The notes under the pieces were generated by a model. It was not told where the DNA came from. It was given only the letters and a program-made list of their open reading frames with translations, and ran no database searches. Positions 26,721 through 37,414 of a stretch of 59,694 nt of DNA are shown here, piece by piece. Each line of letters begins with the position of its first letter. The stretch's first letter is position 1. The stretch is from contig CALUMH010000018.1 in assembly GCA_944321685.1 (NCBI GenBank), forward strand, positions 1-59,694, given 5' to 3'. The translations under genes and the position numbers were made by a program. This DNA is from an uncultured Muribaculaceae bacterium. GTDB taxonomy: Bacteria > Bacteroidota > Bacteroidia > Bacteroidales > Muribaculaceae.

Positions 26721-27455
26721 TTAACGATTGTTCTTCTTGTTACGGAAACCGCCACGACGCTGCCCACCGGCGTTGCCGCTACCGCGGTTTTCCTTAGCAT
26801 TCGATGCGAACTGCGGAGCTAAATCACGCTTGCCGTAAACTTCGCCACGGCAAATCCACACCTTCACGCCTATTACACCAACCTTGGTGTGAGCCTCGAC
26901 GAGAGCGAAGTCGATGTCGGCACGGAAAGTATGCAGCGGAGTGCGGCCTTCCTTGAACATCTCCGAACGAGCCATTTCTGCACCGTTCAAACGTCCGCTC
27001 ACTTGCACCTTGATACCTTCGGCACCGGCCCTCATGGTACCGGCAACAGCCATCTTCACTGCACGGCGGTAGGCAATCTTGCCCTCGATTTGGCGAGCGA
27101 TGTTGGTTGCAACGATTTCGGCATCGAGTTCGGGACGTTTCACCTCGTGGATGTTGATTTGCACGTCCTTGTCGGTGACTTTCTTCAATTCTTCTTTGAG
27201 CTTATCGACCTCGGCGCCGCCCTTGCCGATGATGATACCCGGGCGCGAAGTGCACACGGTAATGGTCACCAACTTCAAAGTGCGCTCGATGACGATGCGC
27301 GACACGCTGGCCTTTGCAAGGCGAGTGTTAAGGTAATTCCTTATCTTGCTGTCTTCGAGCAAGGTGTCGCCGTAATTTTTTCCGAAGTACCAGTTGGAAT
27401 CCCAACCGCGGATAATACCCAAGCGGTTGCTGATAGGATTAACTTTCTGTCCCAT
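26721..27455 (-). CDS. rpsC: 30S ribosomal protein S3
   Basis: This 244-residue protein starts [20 protein letters not shown]. It has a KH domain with [16 protein letters not shown] and the C-terminal [15 protein letters not shown] short basic, asparagine/glycine-rich tail ([17 protein letters not shown]) ends the protein. S3 lines the mRNA entry channel. It follows rplV by one base. Confidence 0.98.
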   Translation of the reverse strand: MGQKVNPISNRLGIIRGWDSNWYFGKNYGDTLLEDSKIRNYLNTRLAKASVSRIVIERTLKLVTITVCTSRPGIIIGKGGAEVDKLKEELKKVTDKDVQINIHEVKRPELDAEIVATNIARQIEGKIAYRRAVKMAVAGTMRAGAEGIKVQVSGRLNGAEMARSEMFKEGRTPLHTFRADIDFALVEAHTKVGVIGVKVWICRGEVYGKRDLAPQFASNAKENRGSGNAGGQRRGGFRNKKNNR

Positions 27456-27456
27456 A

Positions 27457-27873
27457 TTAAGCGTTCTCTACTGCGTTAGTTTTTTGGATAGTATCTACGT
27501 ACAATGTCACATGGTTAGAGCGTTTGCGGATACGGTATCCACGGCCTTGCGGCGCAGTGCGCAAACGTTTCAACATGGGAGCACAATCCACGAAGATTGT
27601 CTTTATGTACAACTCGTTATTCTCTGCCTTGCGTCCGTTCTTCTGTTCCCAGTTGGCAATGGCCGAGCGGAGCAGTTTCTCCACCTTCAATGCCGGTTCC
27701 TTCTTGGTGAAGTGCAGGATGCCCAAGGCCTTGAAGACCTCTACGCCGCGCACCAAGTCAACCACGTAGCGCATCTTGCGGGGCGAAGTAGGAACGTTCC
27801 TCAATTTTGCGAAGCTCTGAGTGCTGCGTTCTGCCTTGATTGCTTCGGCTGATATTCTTTTTCTTTTACCCAT
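27457..27873 (-). CDS. rplV: 50S ribosomal protein L22
   Basis: This 138-residue protein has an N-terminal extension ([18 protein letters not shown]) ahead of the core [20 protein letters not shown]. The tunnel hairpin region contains [20 protein letters not shown]. It lines the exit tunnel. Canonical S10-operon position. Confidence 0.97.
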   Translation of the reverse strand: MGKRKRISAEAIKAERSTQSFAKLRNVPTSPRKMRYVVDLVRGVEVFKALGILHFTKKEPALKVEKLLRSAIANWEQKNGRKAENNELYIKTIFVDCAPMLKRLRTAPQGRGYRIRKRSNHVTLYVDTIQKTNAVENA

Positions 27874-27916
27874 TGTCTTAATTCTTTTTCAATTTTTTGC
27901 TTCCCGGTGGCCCTGC

Positions 27917-28186
27917 TTATTTCTTCTTGTTGCCCGAGTGGCCACGGAAGGTGCGGGTGAGGGCAAATTCGCCCAACTTGTGACCTACCATGTTTTCGGT
28001 AACATACACGGGAATAAACTTATTACCATTGTGAACTGCGAAAGTATGTCCCACGAAATCGGGCGAAATCATCGACGCACGCGACCAGGTCTTGATAACC
28101 TGCTTGTTGCCGCTCTTGTCCATTTCGGCTACTTTCTTTTCCAGCTTTACACTGATATATGGGCCTTTTTTTAATGAACGACTCAT
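27917..28186 (-). CDS. rpsS: 30S ribosomal protein S19
   Basis: This 89-residue protein of the 30S head starts [20 protein letters not shown]. It contains [20 protein letters not shown] and ends [10 protein letters not shown]. Normal length; it follows rplB by 19 bases. Confidence 0.98.
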   Translation of the reverse strand: MSRSLKKGPYISVKLEKKVAEMDKSGNKQVIKTWSRASMISPDFVGHTFAVHNGNKFIPVYVTENMVGHKLGEFALTRTFRGHSGNKKK

Positions 28187-28205
28187 AATTAATCAATTAA
28201 TCAAA

Positions 28206-29030
28206 TTACTTTTTCCTTCTTTCGATAATGTATTTAGAAGACAGCTTCTTCGGCGAGCGTGTCTTCAAGCCCTTAGCATACAAGCCCTTGCGTGAACGAG
28301 GATGACCTCCCGACTGACGGCCTTCGCCACCACCCATCGGGTGATCTACCGGGTTCATTACCACACCACGGTTGTGAGGGCGGCGACCCAGCCAACGGCT
28401 GCGTCCGGCCTTGCCCGAACGTTCAAGCGCATGGTCGCTGTTTCCTACCACACCCACCGTAGCCCTGCACGAGGCAAGTATCTTGCGGGTTTCTCCCGAA
28501 GGTAATTTGACAATTGCGTAGTCGCCTTCGCGCGATACCAGCTGGGCGAAAGTTCCGGCACTGCGTGCCATCGCTGCACCCTGGCCGGGACGCAATTCGA
28601 TGTTGTGAATTAAGGTACCAACAGGTATGTTGCTAAGCGGGAGGGCGTTCCCGATTTCGGGAGCCACGTCCTTGCCGCTTACCACCGTAGCGCCAACTTC
28701 GAGTCCGTTGGGTGCGATGATGTAAGCCTTTGCTCCGTCAACATAGTAAAGCAATGCAATGCGAGCCGAGCGGTTGGGGTCATACTCGATTTGCTTTACT
28801 TTTGCCGGCACACCGTCTTTGTTTCTCTTAAAGTCGATGATACGGTATTTGCGCTTGTGGCCCCCGCCCATGTAGCGCATCGTGCGGTGGCCTTCGTTGT
28901 TGCGGCCACCCGTCGATTTTTTACCGACCGTAAGAGATTTCTCTGGTGTACGTGTAGTGATGTCGCTGAATACACCAATAACCTTGTGTCTCTGCCCCGG
29001 TGTTGTGGGCTTAAATTTCCTTACTGCCAT
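28206..29030 (-). CDS. rplB: 50S ribosomal protein L2
   Basis: This 274-residue protein is among the most conserved of the 50S subunit and is needed for subunit joining and peptidyl transfer. It contains [20 protein letters not shown] and the C-terminal signature [17 protein letters not shown]. It follows rplW by 2 bases. Confidence 0.98.
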   Translation of the reverse strand: MAVRKFKPTTPGQRHKVIGVFSDITTRTPEKSLTVGKKSTGGRNNEGHRTMRYMGGGHKRKYRIIDFKRNKDGVPAKVKQIEYDPNRSARIALLYYVDGAKAYIIAPNGLEVGATVVSGKDVAPEIGNALPLSNIPVGTLIHNIELRPGQGAAMARSAGTFAQLVSREGDYAIVKLPSGETRKILASCRATVGVVGNSDHALERSGKAGRSRWLGRRPHNRGVVMNPVDHPMGGGEGRQSGGHPRSRKGLYAKGLKTRSPKKLSSKYIIERRKK

Positions 29031-29032
29031 TT

Positions 29033-29326
29033 TTATTGTATGTTGCTATAAAAATCAATAGTATCGCCTTCGGCAAGTGTCACAATTGCTTTCTTGAAAG
29101 CATTGGTGCGACCCTTGATGAGGCCTCCCTTGGTATAGCGGTTCTTCTTCTTGCCGCTGTAAATCATCGTGTTGACCGAAACCACTTTAACGCCATAGAG
29201 GTCTTCCACAAGAGCCTTGATTTGAGCCTTATCGGCCTTGGGAGAAACCTTGAATGTGAATTGGTTCCTCTTCGCACTGAGGTTGTTGGCCTTTTCAGTG
29301 ACTACCGGTAATATCATTATGTCCAT
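29033..29326 (-). CDS. rplW: 50S ribosomal protein L23
   Basis: This 97-residue protein starts [20 protein letters not shown] and has the exit-site docking surface for trigger factor and SRP. The basic loop [20 protein letters not shown] is typical. It follows rplD by 20 bases. Confidence 0.97.
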   Translation of the reverse strand: MDIMILPVVTEKANNLSAKRNQFTFKVSPKADKAQIKALVEDLYGVKVVSVNTMIYSGKKKNRYTKGGLIKGRTNAFKKAIVTLAEGDTIDFYSNIQ

Positions 29327-29346
29327 TGTCTAATACCTCCTGTTCG

Positions 29347-29970
29347 TTAAAATTCGTTCACAACCGGAACTGCACTCTCGCTTAATACCAGCATCTTGTT
29401 GTCAAGGATAAGATAAGTATTTAAGTCAGATGCAGTTGCAATTCTCACACCCTCGATGTTTCGAGCCGACAAATATACGTTTTTATTCTGGTCTGCTAAA
29501 ACCCAAGTTGCTTTCTTGCCGTTAATTTTGAGATTATTAGCAATATTTATGAAATCTTTGGTCTTAGGTGCATCAAGGTTGAAATCTTCGATTACCAAAA
29601 TCTCATTGTCGGCAGCCTTCAGCGTGAGAGCCGAACGGCGGGCCAAGTCCTTGGTCTTCTTGTTAAGCTTGAAGCGATAGTCGCGAGGACGCGGGCCGAA
29701 TACACGACCGCCACCGGTCAACAGCGGCGAGTTGATGTCGCCACGGCGAGCACCGCCGCCACCCTTTTGGCGACCGAGCTTGCGGGTACTACCCGACACT
29801 TCGCTTCTCTCCTTAGCCTTGTGCGTACCTTGACGATGGTTGGCAAGGTATTGCTTAACGGCAAGGTAGATAACGTGCTGATTAGGCTCTTCCACTGCAA
29901 ACACAGCATCGTTCAGTGTCACCTTCTTGCCGGTGTCTTCTCCTTTTATGTTATATACTGCGAGTTCCAT
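29347..29970 (-). CDS. rplD: 50S ribosomal protein L4
   Basis: This 207-residue protein has the tunnel loop with [20 protein letters not shown] and the region [20 protein letters not shown]. In Escherichia coli L4 also represses the S10 operon; no such leader is recognised here. Its ATG overlaps the rplC stop by one base (TAATG). Confidence 0.97.
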   Translation of the reverse strand: MELAVYNIKGEDTGKKVTLNDAVFAVEEPNQHVIYLAVKQYLANHRQGTHKAKERSEVSGSTRKLGRQKGGGGARRGDINSPLLTGGGRVFGPRPRDYRFKLNKKTKDLARRSALTLKAADNEILVIEDFNLDAPKTKDFINIANNLKINGKKATWVLADQNKNVYLSARNIEGVRIATASDLNTYLILDNKMLVLSESAVPVVNEF

Positions 29971-30587
29971 TATTTCTCAATTAATACGATTGAACCTTTA
30001 TAGCCCGGAACCGATCCCTTGATTACCAACAGATTGTTTTCAGGCATAACCTTTACGACTTGTAAATTTTGCACAGTCACGCGATCGTTACCCATTTGGC
30101 CGGCCATGCGCATACCCTTGAACACCTTTGCGGGATAAGAGCAGGCACCGATTGAACCGGGAGCACGCAAGCGGTCGTCCTGGCCGTGAGTCGATTGTCC
30201 CACTCCGCCGAAGCCGTGACGCTTAACCACGCCTTGGAAACCATGTCCCTTGGATGTGCCTATAACGTCAACAAATTCGGTGTCGGCAAACAAATCCACG
30301 GTTATCGTGTCACCTAATTTGTACTCGCCTTCGAAACCTTTGAACTCGGCCAAGTGCCTTTGCGGAGCTACACCGGCTTTCTTAAAGTGACCCTGGAGCG
30401 GCTTAGTGGTGTGCTTCTCCTTCTTCTCGATGAAACCGAGTTGGAGAGCCTCGTAACCATCGTTCTCCACTGTCTTAACCTGAGTAACTACACAAGGACC
30501 AACTTCGATAACAGTGCACGGTATGCTCTTACCGTCGGCACTGAATACGGATGTCATTCCGATTTTCTTTCCTAATAATCCTGGCAT
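29970..30587 (-). CDS. rplC: 50S ribosomal protein L3
   Basis: This 205-residue protein starts at [20 protein letters not shown] (ATG at 30587). The upstream extension to 30632 does not fit the family. It contains [20 protein letters not shown] and [21 protein letters not shown]3 reaches the peptidyl transferase centre. It lies 57 bases after rpsJ. Confidence 0.97.
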   Translation of the reverse strand: MPGLLGKKIGMTSVFSADGKSIPCTVIEVGPCVVTQVKTVENDGYEALQLGFIEKKEKHTTKPLQGHFKKAGVAPQRHLAEFKGFEGEYKLGDTITVDLFADTEFVDVIGTSKGHGFQGVVKRHGFGGVGQSTHGQDDRLRAPGSIGACSYPAKVFKGMRMAGQMGNDRVTVQNLQVVKVMPENNLLVIKGSVPGYKGSIVLIEK

Positions 30588-30644
30588 TTCTCTTAATTTA
30601 AATGTTTCTCTGTTAAAGTTGTTTTCTCTCAAGTATCGGCGTCA

Positions 30645-30950
30645 TTACACCTTTATCTCCACAGCCACACCGCTGGGCAATTCGAGCTTCATGAGGGCAT
30701 CGACTGTCTTGGCAGTGCTGTTGTAAATGTCGATCAGGCGTTTGAACGACGACAATTGGAACTGCTCACGCGACTTCTTGTTGACGAAAGTCGAACGGTT
30801 CACGGTGAAAATACGCTTGTGCGTAGGCAATGGTATGGGACCGCTCACCACAGCTCCGGTTGCTTTCACAGTCTTGACGATCTTCTCGGCCGACTTGTCA
30901 ACCAAGTTGTGATCGTAAGATTTCAATTTGATTCTTATTCTTTGATTCAT
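30645..30950 (-). CDS. rpsJ: 30S ribosomal protein S10
   Basis: This 101-residue protein starts [20 protein letters not shown] and contains [20 protein letters not shown]. It is part of the 30S head and is also the NusE component of antitermination complexes. It lies 20 bases after fusA, so str and S10 operons appear joined. Confidence 0.98.
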   Translation of the reverse strand: MNQRIRIKLKSYDHNLVDKSAEKIVKTVKATGAVVSGPIPLPTHKRIFTVNRSTFVNKKSREQFQLSSFKRLIDIYNSTAKTVDALMKLELPSGVAVEIKV

Positions 30951-30970
30951 ATCTTGTTAAGATGATAATT

Positions 30971-33097
30971 TTATTTCAATAAGTCAACTCGGCCTTTGCA
31001 TTCGGTCAGCACTTGCTTTGCAATCGAGGTGCTTACCTCGGCATAGTGCGAGAACGACATGGTGGAAGTTGCGCGACCCGAGGTGATGGTACGCAAGGCA
31101 GTAACATAACCGAACATTTCGGCAAGCGGAGCCTTTGCCTTCACGATGCGGGCACCGCTGCGGCTCGATTCCATCGCTTCAACCTGTCCGCGACGTTTGT
31201 TAAGGTCACCAATCACGTCACCCATGCTTTCTTCGGGGGTAACCACTTCAACCTTCATGATAGGTTCGAGCAACACAGGCCCTGCTTGCTCGCAAGCCTT
31301 CTTGAATGCCTGGATGGCACAAAGTTCAAACGACAACTGGTCGGAGTCAACCGGGTGGAACGAACCATCAAGCACTGTAACTTTGAGGTGTTCTACCGGA
31401 TAGCCTGCAAGTACGCCGTTCTTCATTGCAGTAGTGAAACCTTTCTGTATGGCAGGAATGAATTCCTTGGGAATGTTACCGCCCTTAACTTCGTCAACGA
31501 ATTGCAAGTTTCCTTCAAAGCCTTCGTCAACAGGCTCAACGCGAACGATGATGTCGGCAAATTTACCGCGACCACCGGTCTGCTTCTTGAACACTTCACG
31601 AAGTTCCACCGGCTTGGTGATAGCTTCTTTATAAGTAACTTGCGGACGGCCTTGGTTACATTCAACCTTGAACTCACGACGCAAACGGTCGATGATAATA
31701 TCCAAGTGAAGCTCGCCCATACCGCTGATAACGGTTTGGCCTGTTTCTTCGTTGGTTGCAACACGGAATGTCGGGTCTTCTTCGGCCAACTTCTGCAAGC
31801 CCACGCCGAGCTTGTCAAGGTCTTTCTGAGTCTTAGGCTCTACGGCGATACCGATAACCGGTTCGGGGAAGTCCATGGCTTCGAGCACAATCGGGTGGTT
31901 TTCGTCACACAAAGTGTCACCGGTGCGGATATCTTTGAAACCTACACCTGCGCCGATGTCACCGCAGCCGATTGTTTCCATCGGGTTCTGCTTGTTGGAG
32001 TGCATCTGGAACAAGCGCGAGATACGTTCCTTCTTGCCCGAACGAGAGTTGAGAACGTAGCTGCCGGCATCGATTTTGCCAGAGTAAACGCGGAAGAATA
32101 CGAGACGGCCAACGTAGGGGTCGGTTGCAATCTTGAATGCGAGCGCGCACATGGGTTCTTCAAAGAGCGGCTTGCGAGTAACAACGGTGTCGGGGTCGTC
32201 AACTGCATGGCCCACAACCTCGGCAGTGTCCTCGGGGCTGGGCAAGTAAGCGCATACTGCGTCGAGCAGCGTCTGTACGCCCTTGTTCTTGAACGAACTA
32301 CCGCAAAGCATCGGCACGATGCTCATCTTCAGCGTGGCAGCACGCAAGGCACGCTTTATTTCTTCGGGAGTGATTGTCGAAGGATCATCGAAATACTTGG
32401 CCATCAAGTCGTCGTCGAATTCGGCGATGCTCTCAAGCATCTTGTCGCGCCATTCTTCACACTCGGCAAGCATATTTTCGGGAATCGGGCCGCGAGTGTA
32501 TTCGGCACCCATGGTTTCATCGTGCCAAATGAGCGACTCCATGGTGATAAGATCGACAACGCCCTTGAAAGTTTCTTCAGCACCTATAGGCACTTGTATC
32601 GGGCAAGGATTTGCACCGAGGATTTCCTTCATTTGGCGCACTACCTCGAAGAAATTGGCACCCGAGCGGTCCATCTTGTTTACATAACCGATACGGGGCA
32701 CATTATATTTGTCGGCCTGACGCCAAACAGTTTCAGATTGAGGCTCCACACCGCCTACGGCACAGAAAGTGGCGATAGCACCATCGAGCACACGCAACGA
32801 ACGCTCAACTTCAACAGTGAAGTCAACGTGTCCCGGAGTGTCGATAAGGTTGATCTTGTACTTTTTGCCTTCGTAGTTCCAAAAGGTGGTGGTTGCAGCC
32901 GAGGTGATTGTGATACCGCGTTCCTGCTCCTGCTCCATCCAGTCCATGGTAGCTGCACCGTCGTGCACCTCACCAATCTTGTGAGTCAAACCGGTGTAGA
33001 ACAGAATGCGTTCCGACGTGGTTGTCTTACCGGCATCGATGTGAGCCATGATACCGATGTTGCGCGTAAAAACTAATTGCGAATCAGTTGTAGCCAT
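30971..33097 (-). CDS. fusA: Elongation factor G
   Basis: This 708-residue translocation GTPase has intact G motifs: AHIDAGKTT (P-loop), [11 protein letters not shown] (switch I), DTPGHVD and NKMDR. Domains II to V follow, with [15 protein letters not shown] and [29 protein letters not shown] regions, the latter in domain V. Bacteroidetes often carry a second, divergent EF-G; this copy, in the str operon, is the canonical one. It follows rpsG by 21 bases. Confidence 0.98.
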   Translation of the reverse strand: MATTDSQLVFTRNIGIMAHIDAGKTTTSERILFYTGLTHKIGEVHDGAATMDWMEQEQERGITITSAATTTFWNYEGKKYKINLIDTPGHVDFTVEVERSLRVLDGAIATFCAVGGVEPQSETVWRQADKYNVPRIGYVNKMDRSGANFFEVVRQMKEILGANPCPIQVPIGAEETFKGVVDLITMESLIWHDETMGAEYTRGPIPENMLAECEEWRDKMLESIAEFDDDLMAKYFDDPSTITPEEIKRALRAATLKMSIVPMLCGSSFKNKGVQTLLDAVCAYLPSPEDTAEVVGHAVDDPDTVVTRKPLFEEPMCALAFKIATDPYVGRLVFFRVYSGKIDAGSYVLNSRSGKKERISRLFQMHSNKQNPMETIGCGDIGAGVGFKDIRTGDTLCDENHPIVLEAMDFPEPVIGIAVEPKTQKDLDKLGVGLQKLAEEDPTFRVATNEETGQTVISGMGELHLDIIIDRLRREFKVECNQGRPQVTYKEAITKPVELREVFKKQTGGRGKFADIIVRVEPVDEGFEGNLQFVDEVKGGNIPKEFIPAIQKGFTTAMKNGVLAGYPVEHLKVTVLDGSFHPVDSDQLSFELCAIQAFKKACEQAGPVLLEPIMKVEVVTPEESMGDVIGDLNKRRGQVEAMESSRSGARIVKAKAPLAEMFGYVTALRTITSGRATSTMSFSHYAEVSTSIAKQVLTECKGRVDLLK

Positions 33098-33118
33098 CTT
33101 TATAACGTTCTCAAATTA

Positions 33119-33595
33119 TTAAAACCTGAAGTGTGCAAATGCGCGGTTGGCCTCGGCCATCTTGTGCATATCTTCTTTGCGCTTGAATGCGCCGCCTTGT
33201 TCGTTATATGCATCAACGATTTCCGAAGCAAGCTTGTCGGCCATTGTCTTGCCGCCACGTTTGCGAGCGTATAAAATAAGATTTTTCATTGATATCGACT
33301 CCTTACGGTCGGGGCGAATTTCGGTAGGTACTTGGAAAGTGGCACCACCCACACGGCGAGACTTCACTTCCACTTGCGGCGTGATGTTTTCCAACGCCTT
33401 TTTCCATATGTCGAGGGCGCTCTTTTCCTCGTTTGGCATTTTTTTCTTCACTAATTCGAGCGCGCTATAGAAAATCTTGTACGACGTATTCTTCTTACCG
33501 TCATACATCAAGTGATTTACGAATTTTGAAACTCTTACATCACTAAAAACGGGGTCGGGAAGGATGACCCTCTTCTTTGGCTTTGCCTTTCTCAT
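33119..33595 (-). CDS. rpsG: 30S ribosomal protein S7
   Basis: This 158-residue protein starts [20 protein letters not shown]. It contains the conserved [20 protein letters not shown] and ends FAHFRF. It nucleates 30S head assembly and in Escherichia coli represses the str operon through the rpsL-rpsG spacer. Here that spacer is 211 bases, about the widest in the block. Confidence 0.98.
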   Translation of the reverse strand: MRKAKPKKRVILPDPVFSDVRVSKFVNHLMYDGKKNTSYKIFYSALELVKKKMPNEEKSALDIWKKALENITPQVEVKSRRVGGATFQVPTEIRPDRKESISMKNLILYARKRGGKTMADKLASEIVDAYNEQGGAFKRKEDMHKMAEANRAFAHFRF

Positions 33596-33806
33596 TTCAA
33601 TTTTAAAAGTTGCGTTTTTGTTCGCTTGGTTGTTGTCTTACATCTTCAACGGGCATTCTCCAATGCCTCATTTACTCAACCGTAATACCAATTCCAATAA
33701 AACCAAAAACTAAGTTTAATACTTGTTCTTTTTGTTTTGTGTTGCCGACGTTTCTCACGCGACATTTAAGTAAGCGGCAGTGTCACTATTGTTTAAGAAG
33801 CGCGAA
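33596..33806 (-). other. Wide rpsL-rpsG spacer, possible S7 leader
   Basis: No gene is seen in these 211 bases. On the minus strand there is a hairpin GGCATT-GGAG-AATGCC (33652-33667). An S7 translational operator sits in the equivalent gap in Escherichia coli. The sequences cannot be matched by eye, so the role here is inference. Confidence 0.4.
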
Positions 33807-34193
33807 TTACTTCTTTGCTCCTGCCTTCGGACGCTTTGCCCCGTATTTGGAGCGACGTTGGGTACGACCTGCTACACCTGCGGTATCAAGTGTGCCGCGG
33901 ATAATGTGGTAACGAACACCGGGGAGGTCTTTAACACGTCCGCCCCTGACCATAACGATCGAGTGCTCTTGCAAGTTGTGGCCTTCGCCCGGAATGTAGG
34001 AGTTCACTTCCTTGCCGTTGGTCAACCTTACACGAGCCACCTTACGCATTGCCGAGTTAGGCTTCTTAGGCGTAGTGGTGTAAACGCGCACGCACACGCC
34101 GCGACGTTGCGGGCATGAATCGAGTGCGGGCGACTTGCTCTTGTCAACCAGTGTCACACGGCCTTTTCTTACTAATTGCTGAATTGTAGGCAT
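33807..34193 (-). CDS. rpsL: 30S ribosomal protein S12
   Basis: This 128-residue decoding-centre protein starts [20 protein letters not shown]. It has [20 protein letters not shown] and [20 protein letters not shown]. The lysines whose change gives streptomycin resistance elsewhere (in KKPNS and GRVKDLPG) are the wild-type residues. It is the first gene of the long ribosomal transcript, about 130 bases after a clear promoter. Confidence 0.98.
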   Translation of the reverse strand: MPTIQQLVRKGRVTLVDKSKSPALDSCPQRRGVCVRVYTTTPKKPNSAMRKVARVRLTNGKEVNSYIPGEGHNLQEHSIVMVRGGRVKDLPGVRYHIIRGTLDTAGVAGRTQRRSKYGAKRPKAGAKK

Positions 34194-34329
34194 CTTAGTT
34201 CTTTTTGTTTATTAAAAAATACTTTTGTTTTAGTCCTATTGTCTTGTTTTCGGCCTTTACGGAGCGCATTCAATACACTAAATCAACGACTTAGACATCA
34301 TTTTCGTCCACATCGGCTGAAAAACTTTG

Positions 34330-34361
34330 CAAAGATAAGCACTAATATTCTAATTACCAAA
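34330..34361 (-). promoter_or_regulatory. Promoter of the str-S10-spc-alpha block
   Basis: On the minus strand TTTG (34358-34361) and TATCTTTG (34330-34337) are separated by 20 bases, a strong match to the Bacteroidetes consensus. It would give a leader of about 130 bases before rpsL. Confidence 0.75.
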
Positions 34362-34449
34362 TGTTTTTACGCCACTTTTCCACACTTTCATGTTGGTAAT
34401 CTTGCACTTACGCCTTGCAGTAAGGTTTTAGGATATTTTAATATTAAAA

Positions 34450-35004
34450 TTATTTATCATTTATTAGATTTATTTCACTCAGCAGCAGACCATGCTTGTC
34501 TTTCTCCGACAAGTTCAGCACCATTCCATCAGTAGGCCAGTCGATACCGAGGGCCGGATCATCAAAGCGCAACGTAACTTCGGCTTGCGGGGCATACACA
34601 TTGTCAACCTTATACTGGAACTGGGCAATGTCGCTCAACACAAGAAACCCATGGGCAAAATGACGAGGGATGAAAAGCTGCCTGCCATTCTCCATGCTTA
34701 ATTCCACAGCAATATGTTTCCCGTATGTGGGCGACCCATGCCTCAAATCCACAGCCACGTCGAGCACTCGACCTTGCGAAACCCGCACCAACTTGGCCTG
34801 GCTAAATTCACCGCTTTGGAAATGCAACCCGCGAAGCACCCCACGCGACGACATCGACTCATTGTCTTGCACAAAATCTATTTTACCCACAACTTGCTCA
34901 AATTCCGACTTCTTGAAACTTTCGCAAAAATAACCACGTGCGTCGCCATACCTCACAGGCTCTATCACCCACACGCCCTTGATATATTGCTCTTCAAACT
35001 TCAT
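34450..35004 (-). CDS. rfbC: dTDP-4-dehydrorhamnose 3,5-epimerase
   Basis: This 184-residue cupin-fold protein is RmlC-type. It contains RGLHFQSGEFSQAKLVRVSQ, with the catalytic histidine region, and FIPRHFAHGFLVLSD. The enzyme converts dTDP-4-keto-6-deoxyglucose to the 4-keto-rhamnose form in dTDP-L-rhamnose synthesis for surface glycans. The other rml genes are not adjacent; the gene stands alone between the ribosomal promoter and the divergent sialidase. A TAAATTTG element lies at 35029-35036 on its strand. Confidence 0.92.
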   Translation of the reverse strand: MKFEEQYIKGVWVIEPVRYGDARGYFCESFKKSEFEQVVGKIDFVQDNESMSSRGVLRGLHFQSGEFSQAKLVRVSQGRVLDVAVDLRHGSPTYGKHIAVELSMENGRQLFIPRHFAHGFLVLSDIAQFQYKVDNVYAPQAEVTLRFDDPALGIDWPTDGMVLNLSEKDKHGLLLSEINLINDK

Positions 35005-35097
35005 CGCTTGCTTACTGATTTATGCGTGCAAATTTAACAAAAAAGCAATCATCCGCCACAGCATCAACCGTATTCCGAGAAAAAAATATTGAAAATG

Positions 35098-35129
35098 CTT
35101 GTTATTCGGCGAATAAAAGCCTAATTTTG
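35098..35129 (+). promoter_or_regulatory. Promoter of the sialidase gene
   Basis: CTTG (35098-35101) and TAATTTTG (35122-35129) are 20 bases apart. The chosen sialidase ATG is 34 bases downstream, which supports that start over the earlier in-frame ATG at 35022. Confidence 0.65.
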
Positions 35130-35162
35130 GACAAATTCACAATAAACCCTAAAAGCATAGAC

Positions 35163-37019
35163 ATGAGAAAAAAATTACTAAGCATCTTGGCAACAACTTT
35201 TATCGTCATCTCGGCTTCGGCAGGAGAAATAACGGCTGTGACTGTGACGCAAAACAGCGACTACACAGGCCGCAAAAACCAATACGAGCCGATAATCTCA
35301 TCCAAAATCGACATATCGGGCAGCGACACCAAGCTGCAATCGGTGACGTTGACACTCGACGGAACAACCGACATCGGCGATTACGCAAAAGTGAAAATCT
35401 ACTCGACCGGTACCGATGCGACATTTGACGAAAGGACTGCCGCCAATGCAACATTGCTTGGAGAATACGCTCCCGCAAAAGGCAGCATGACGTGCGACCT
35501 CGCATCAGACGGCACACTGAAAGAAGGTGCCAACTACATATGGATAGTGGCCGCAGTGGCCGACGATGCCACCGAGGGCAACAAACTTGATGCCGCCATC
35601 ACAGCCCTGACCACCGACAGCGAAACTTACAGCATTGCCGATGGCAACCCCGACGGCAACCGCGAAATATTGCTTGCACGCAAATTATTATATGCCCCCG
35701 GTGACAACAGCTCCAAGGCATACCGCATTCCGGCAATGGTGATATTGCCAAACGGAAACATTGTAACAGCCATCGACCGCCGCTGGAACAGCGAGGCCGA
35801 CCTTGCCAACCGCATCGACATCATAGCCCGCATAAGCGAAGATGGAGGATACACATGGAGCGAAGAATACCCCATAGCAATTGCCGAAGATGCCAAAAAC
35901 GGCCGTGGCGACTGCGCACTGGTTGTTGCGCCCAACGGTGACATCGTGGCCGTATTCGTGGGAGGCAACAGCTTGTGGAACTCGTCGGAAAGCGATCCTA
36001 TGGTTTCGTTCGTCAGCCGCTCGTCCGACGGTGGCAAGACCTGGACCCCGGTCGAAGAGGGAGGACAAGGCGACATAACTGCGCAAATATGGGGCCCGAA
36101 ATGCAACGGCGATGCCACCAGGCTCGCCGCCACATCATCGTTCTTCGGTTCGGGACGCGGATTGTGCCTGTCGCGCCAAACCGGCAATAACGCATCGAAA
36201 AACGGACGCATAATGTTTGTGGCAGCCATCAACAACAAAAGCGTGCTGTATAATTACGTGGTTTACTCCGACGACAACGGCCTGACGTGGAAGGTATCGG
36301 AACAAGCCTACAGCAACGGAGACGAATCGAAAGTGGCCGAACTTAACGATGGCACAATCCTGATGAGTGTCCGCAGCCGCCAAAGTGGAGAACGCGGTTA
36401 CGCAAAATCGACCGACGGAGGCGAAACATGGTCGGAACAAGGCACTTGGAGCGACCTTAATATAAACAATTGCAACGGCGACATACTGGAATTTTCGGCC
36501 ATCGCCGATGGCGACGACAAAAACCGCACCCTGCACTCGCTGCCAATCAACGACGGCAAAAAGCAGAGGGAAAAAATATCGGTTTACCTGAGCTATGACG
36601 AAGGCGCCACTTGGACACGCAAAAAACAAATGTTCCCCGGGCGTGCAGCCTACTCTACAATGATAAAACTGCCCGATGGAACCATAGGAATGTATGCCGA
36701 AGACCAACGCCCGTCGGGAAGCACTACCAAGAACTACTTCATGCGCTTCTCGCTCGCATGGCTCACCGACGGTGAAGACTCCTACACTGCCGCCATAAAA
36801 GATATTGCCAACATAAAACCGGAAAACGACACAACCATAATTGCGGGAAAGGGATGCATTGAAATTACCGGCAGCGGAACATTGACCGCCGACATATACA
36901 ACATCGAAGGCCAACTTGTGAAAAGTTCCACGATTTCACAAACCGACATCATTCCCATGCCTTCGGGTCCATATATCGTAAAAGCCGGAACAGCAACGCA
37001 AAAGGTAATCGTAATGTAA
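35163..37019 (+). CDS. Secreted GH33 exo-alpha-sialidase with possible type IX sorting tail
   Basis: This 618-residue protein starts MRKKLLSILATTFIVISASA, a clear signal peptide. Residues about 22-155 match the beta-sandwich domain that precedes many Bacteroidales sialidases. The propeller domain has the YRIP motif (187-190) with a following arginine-rich strand, and at least four Asp-box repeats (SEDGGYTW, SSDGGKTW, SDDNGLTW, STDGGETW, SYDEGATW). The last 70 residues (ending GPYIVKAGTATQKVIVM) resemble type A C-terminal sorting domains of the type IX system. The enzyme releases sialic acid from mucin or host glycans. No nan catabolic genes are adjacent. Confidence 0.92.
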   Translation: MRKKLLSILATTFIVISASAGEITAVTVTQNSDYTGRKNQYEPIISSKIDISGSDTKLQSVTLTLDGTTDIGDYAKVKIYSTGTDATFDERTAANATLLGEYAPAKGSMTCDLASDGTLKEGANYIWIVAAVADDATEGNKLDAAITALTTDSETYSIADGNPDGNREILLARKLLYAPGDNSSKAYRIPAMVILPNGNIVTAIDRRWNSEADLANRIDIIARISEDGGYTWSEEYPIAIAEDAKNGRGDCALVVAPNGDIVAVFVGGNSLWNSSESDPMVSFVSRSSDGGKTWTPVEEGGQGDITAQIWGPKCNGDATRLAATSSFFGSGRGLCLSRQTGNNASKNGRIMFVAAINNKSVLYNYVVYSDDNGLTWKVSEQAYSNGDESKVAELNDGTILMSVRSRQSGERGYAKSTDGGETWSEQGTWSDLNINNCNGDILEFSAIADGDDKNRTLHSLPINDGKKQREKISVYLSYDEGATWTRKKQMFPGRAAYSTMIKLPDGTIGMYAEDQRPSGSTTKNYFMRFSLAWLTDGEDSYTAAIKDIANIKPENDTTIIAGKGCIEITGSGTLTADIYNIEGQLVKSSTISQTDIIPMPSGPYIVKAGTATQKVIVM

Positions 37020-37029
37020 TTTGAACGCT

Positions 37030-37078
37030 CGGGGCCGTAGCAAACATAAAATGCAAGTAATTCCACAGCCCCGCTTTC
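37030..37078 (+). terminator. Likely terminator after the sialidase gene
   Basis: CGGGGC (37030-37035) pairs with GCCCCG (37068-37073) across a 32-base loop, followed by CTTTCTATT. The stem is short and the loop long, so confidence is moderate. Confidence 0.45.
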
Positions 37079-37170
37079 TATTATATTATATCTTGATACC
37101 ACAATCCCGACCATTCCGGGTACATAACGGCAACGGTTTTAATCAGCGGCGATGTAAAATTCTGCAAAAA

Positions 37171-37202
37171 CTTGCACGGCACAACGAGAATGCTTATCTT
37201 TG
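37171..37202 (+). promoter_or_regulatory. Promoter of tRNA-Leu
   Basis: CTTG (37171-37174) and TATCTTTG (37195-37202) are separated by 20 bases, 45 bases ahead of the mature tRNA 5' end. Confidence 0.7.
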
Positions 37203-37246
37203 CAGCACTTTTATGCCAACCGCCTGTCAAGGACACATAAAAAGTT

Positions 37247-37330
37247 GCTCGGATGGTGGAATGGTAGACACGAAGGACTTAAAATCCTTTGGCCATTGCG
37301 GCTGTGCGGGTTCAAGTCCCGCTCCGAGTA
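37247..37330 (+). tRNA. tRNA-Leu (anticodon UAA)
   Basis: The 84-base sequence folds as a class II tRNA. The acceptor arms are GCTCGGA and TCCGAGT, with G1-U72 as a wobble pair. The anticodon loop is CTTAAAA with TAA at 37280-37282, a long variable arm follows, and the T arm is GCGGGTTCAAGTCCCGC. CCA is not encoded; CACA follows the discriminator A. It reads UUA codons and also UUG by wobble. Confidence 0.95.
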
Positions 37331-37336
37331 CACAAC

Positions 37337-37379
37337 AAATCGCCAACTGTCAGCACATTAGATAGTTGGCGATTTCTAT
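37337..37379 (+). terminator. Terminator after tRNA-Leu
   Basis: AAATCGCCAACT (37337-37348) pairs perfectly with AGTTGGCGATTT (37364-37375), then TCTATT follows. It lies 6 bases after the tRNA. Confidence 0.8.
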
Positions 37380-37414
37380 TATAATGCTTCAATTCACCTC
37401 CTCGGGGGGAAGTG

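Noticed and set aside
31013..33076. Plus-strand open frame of 687 codons
   Set aside because: It is antisense to fusA, with histidine/cysteine/phenylalanine-rich random-looking sequence; a codon-bias mirror.
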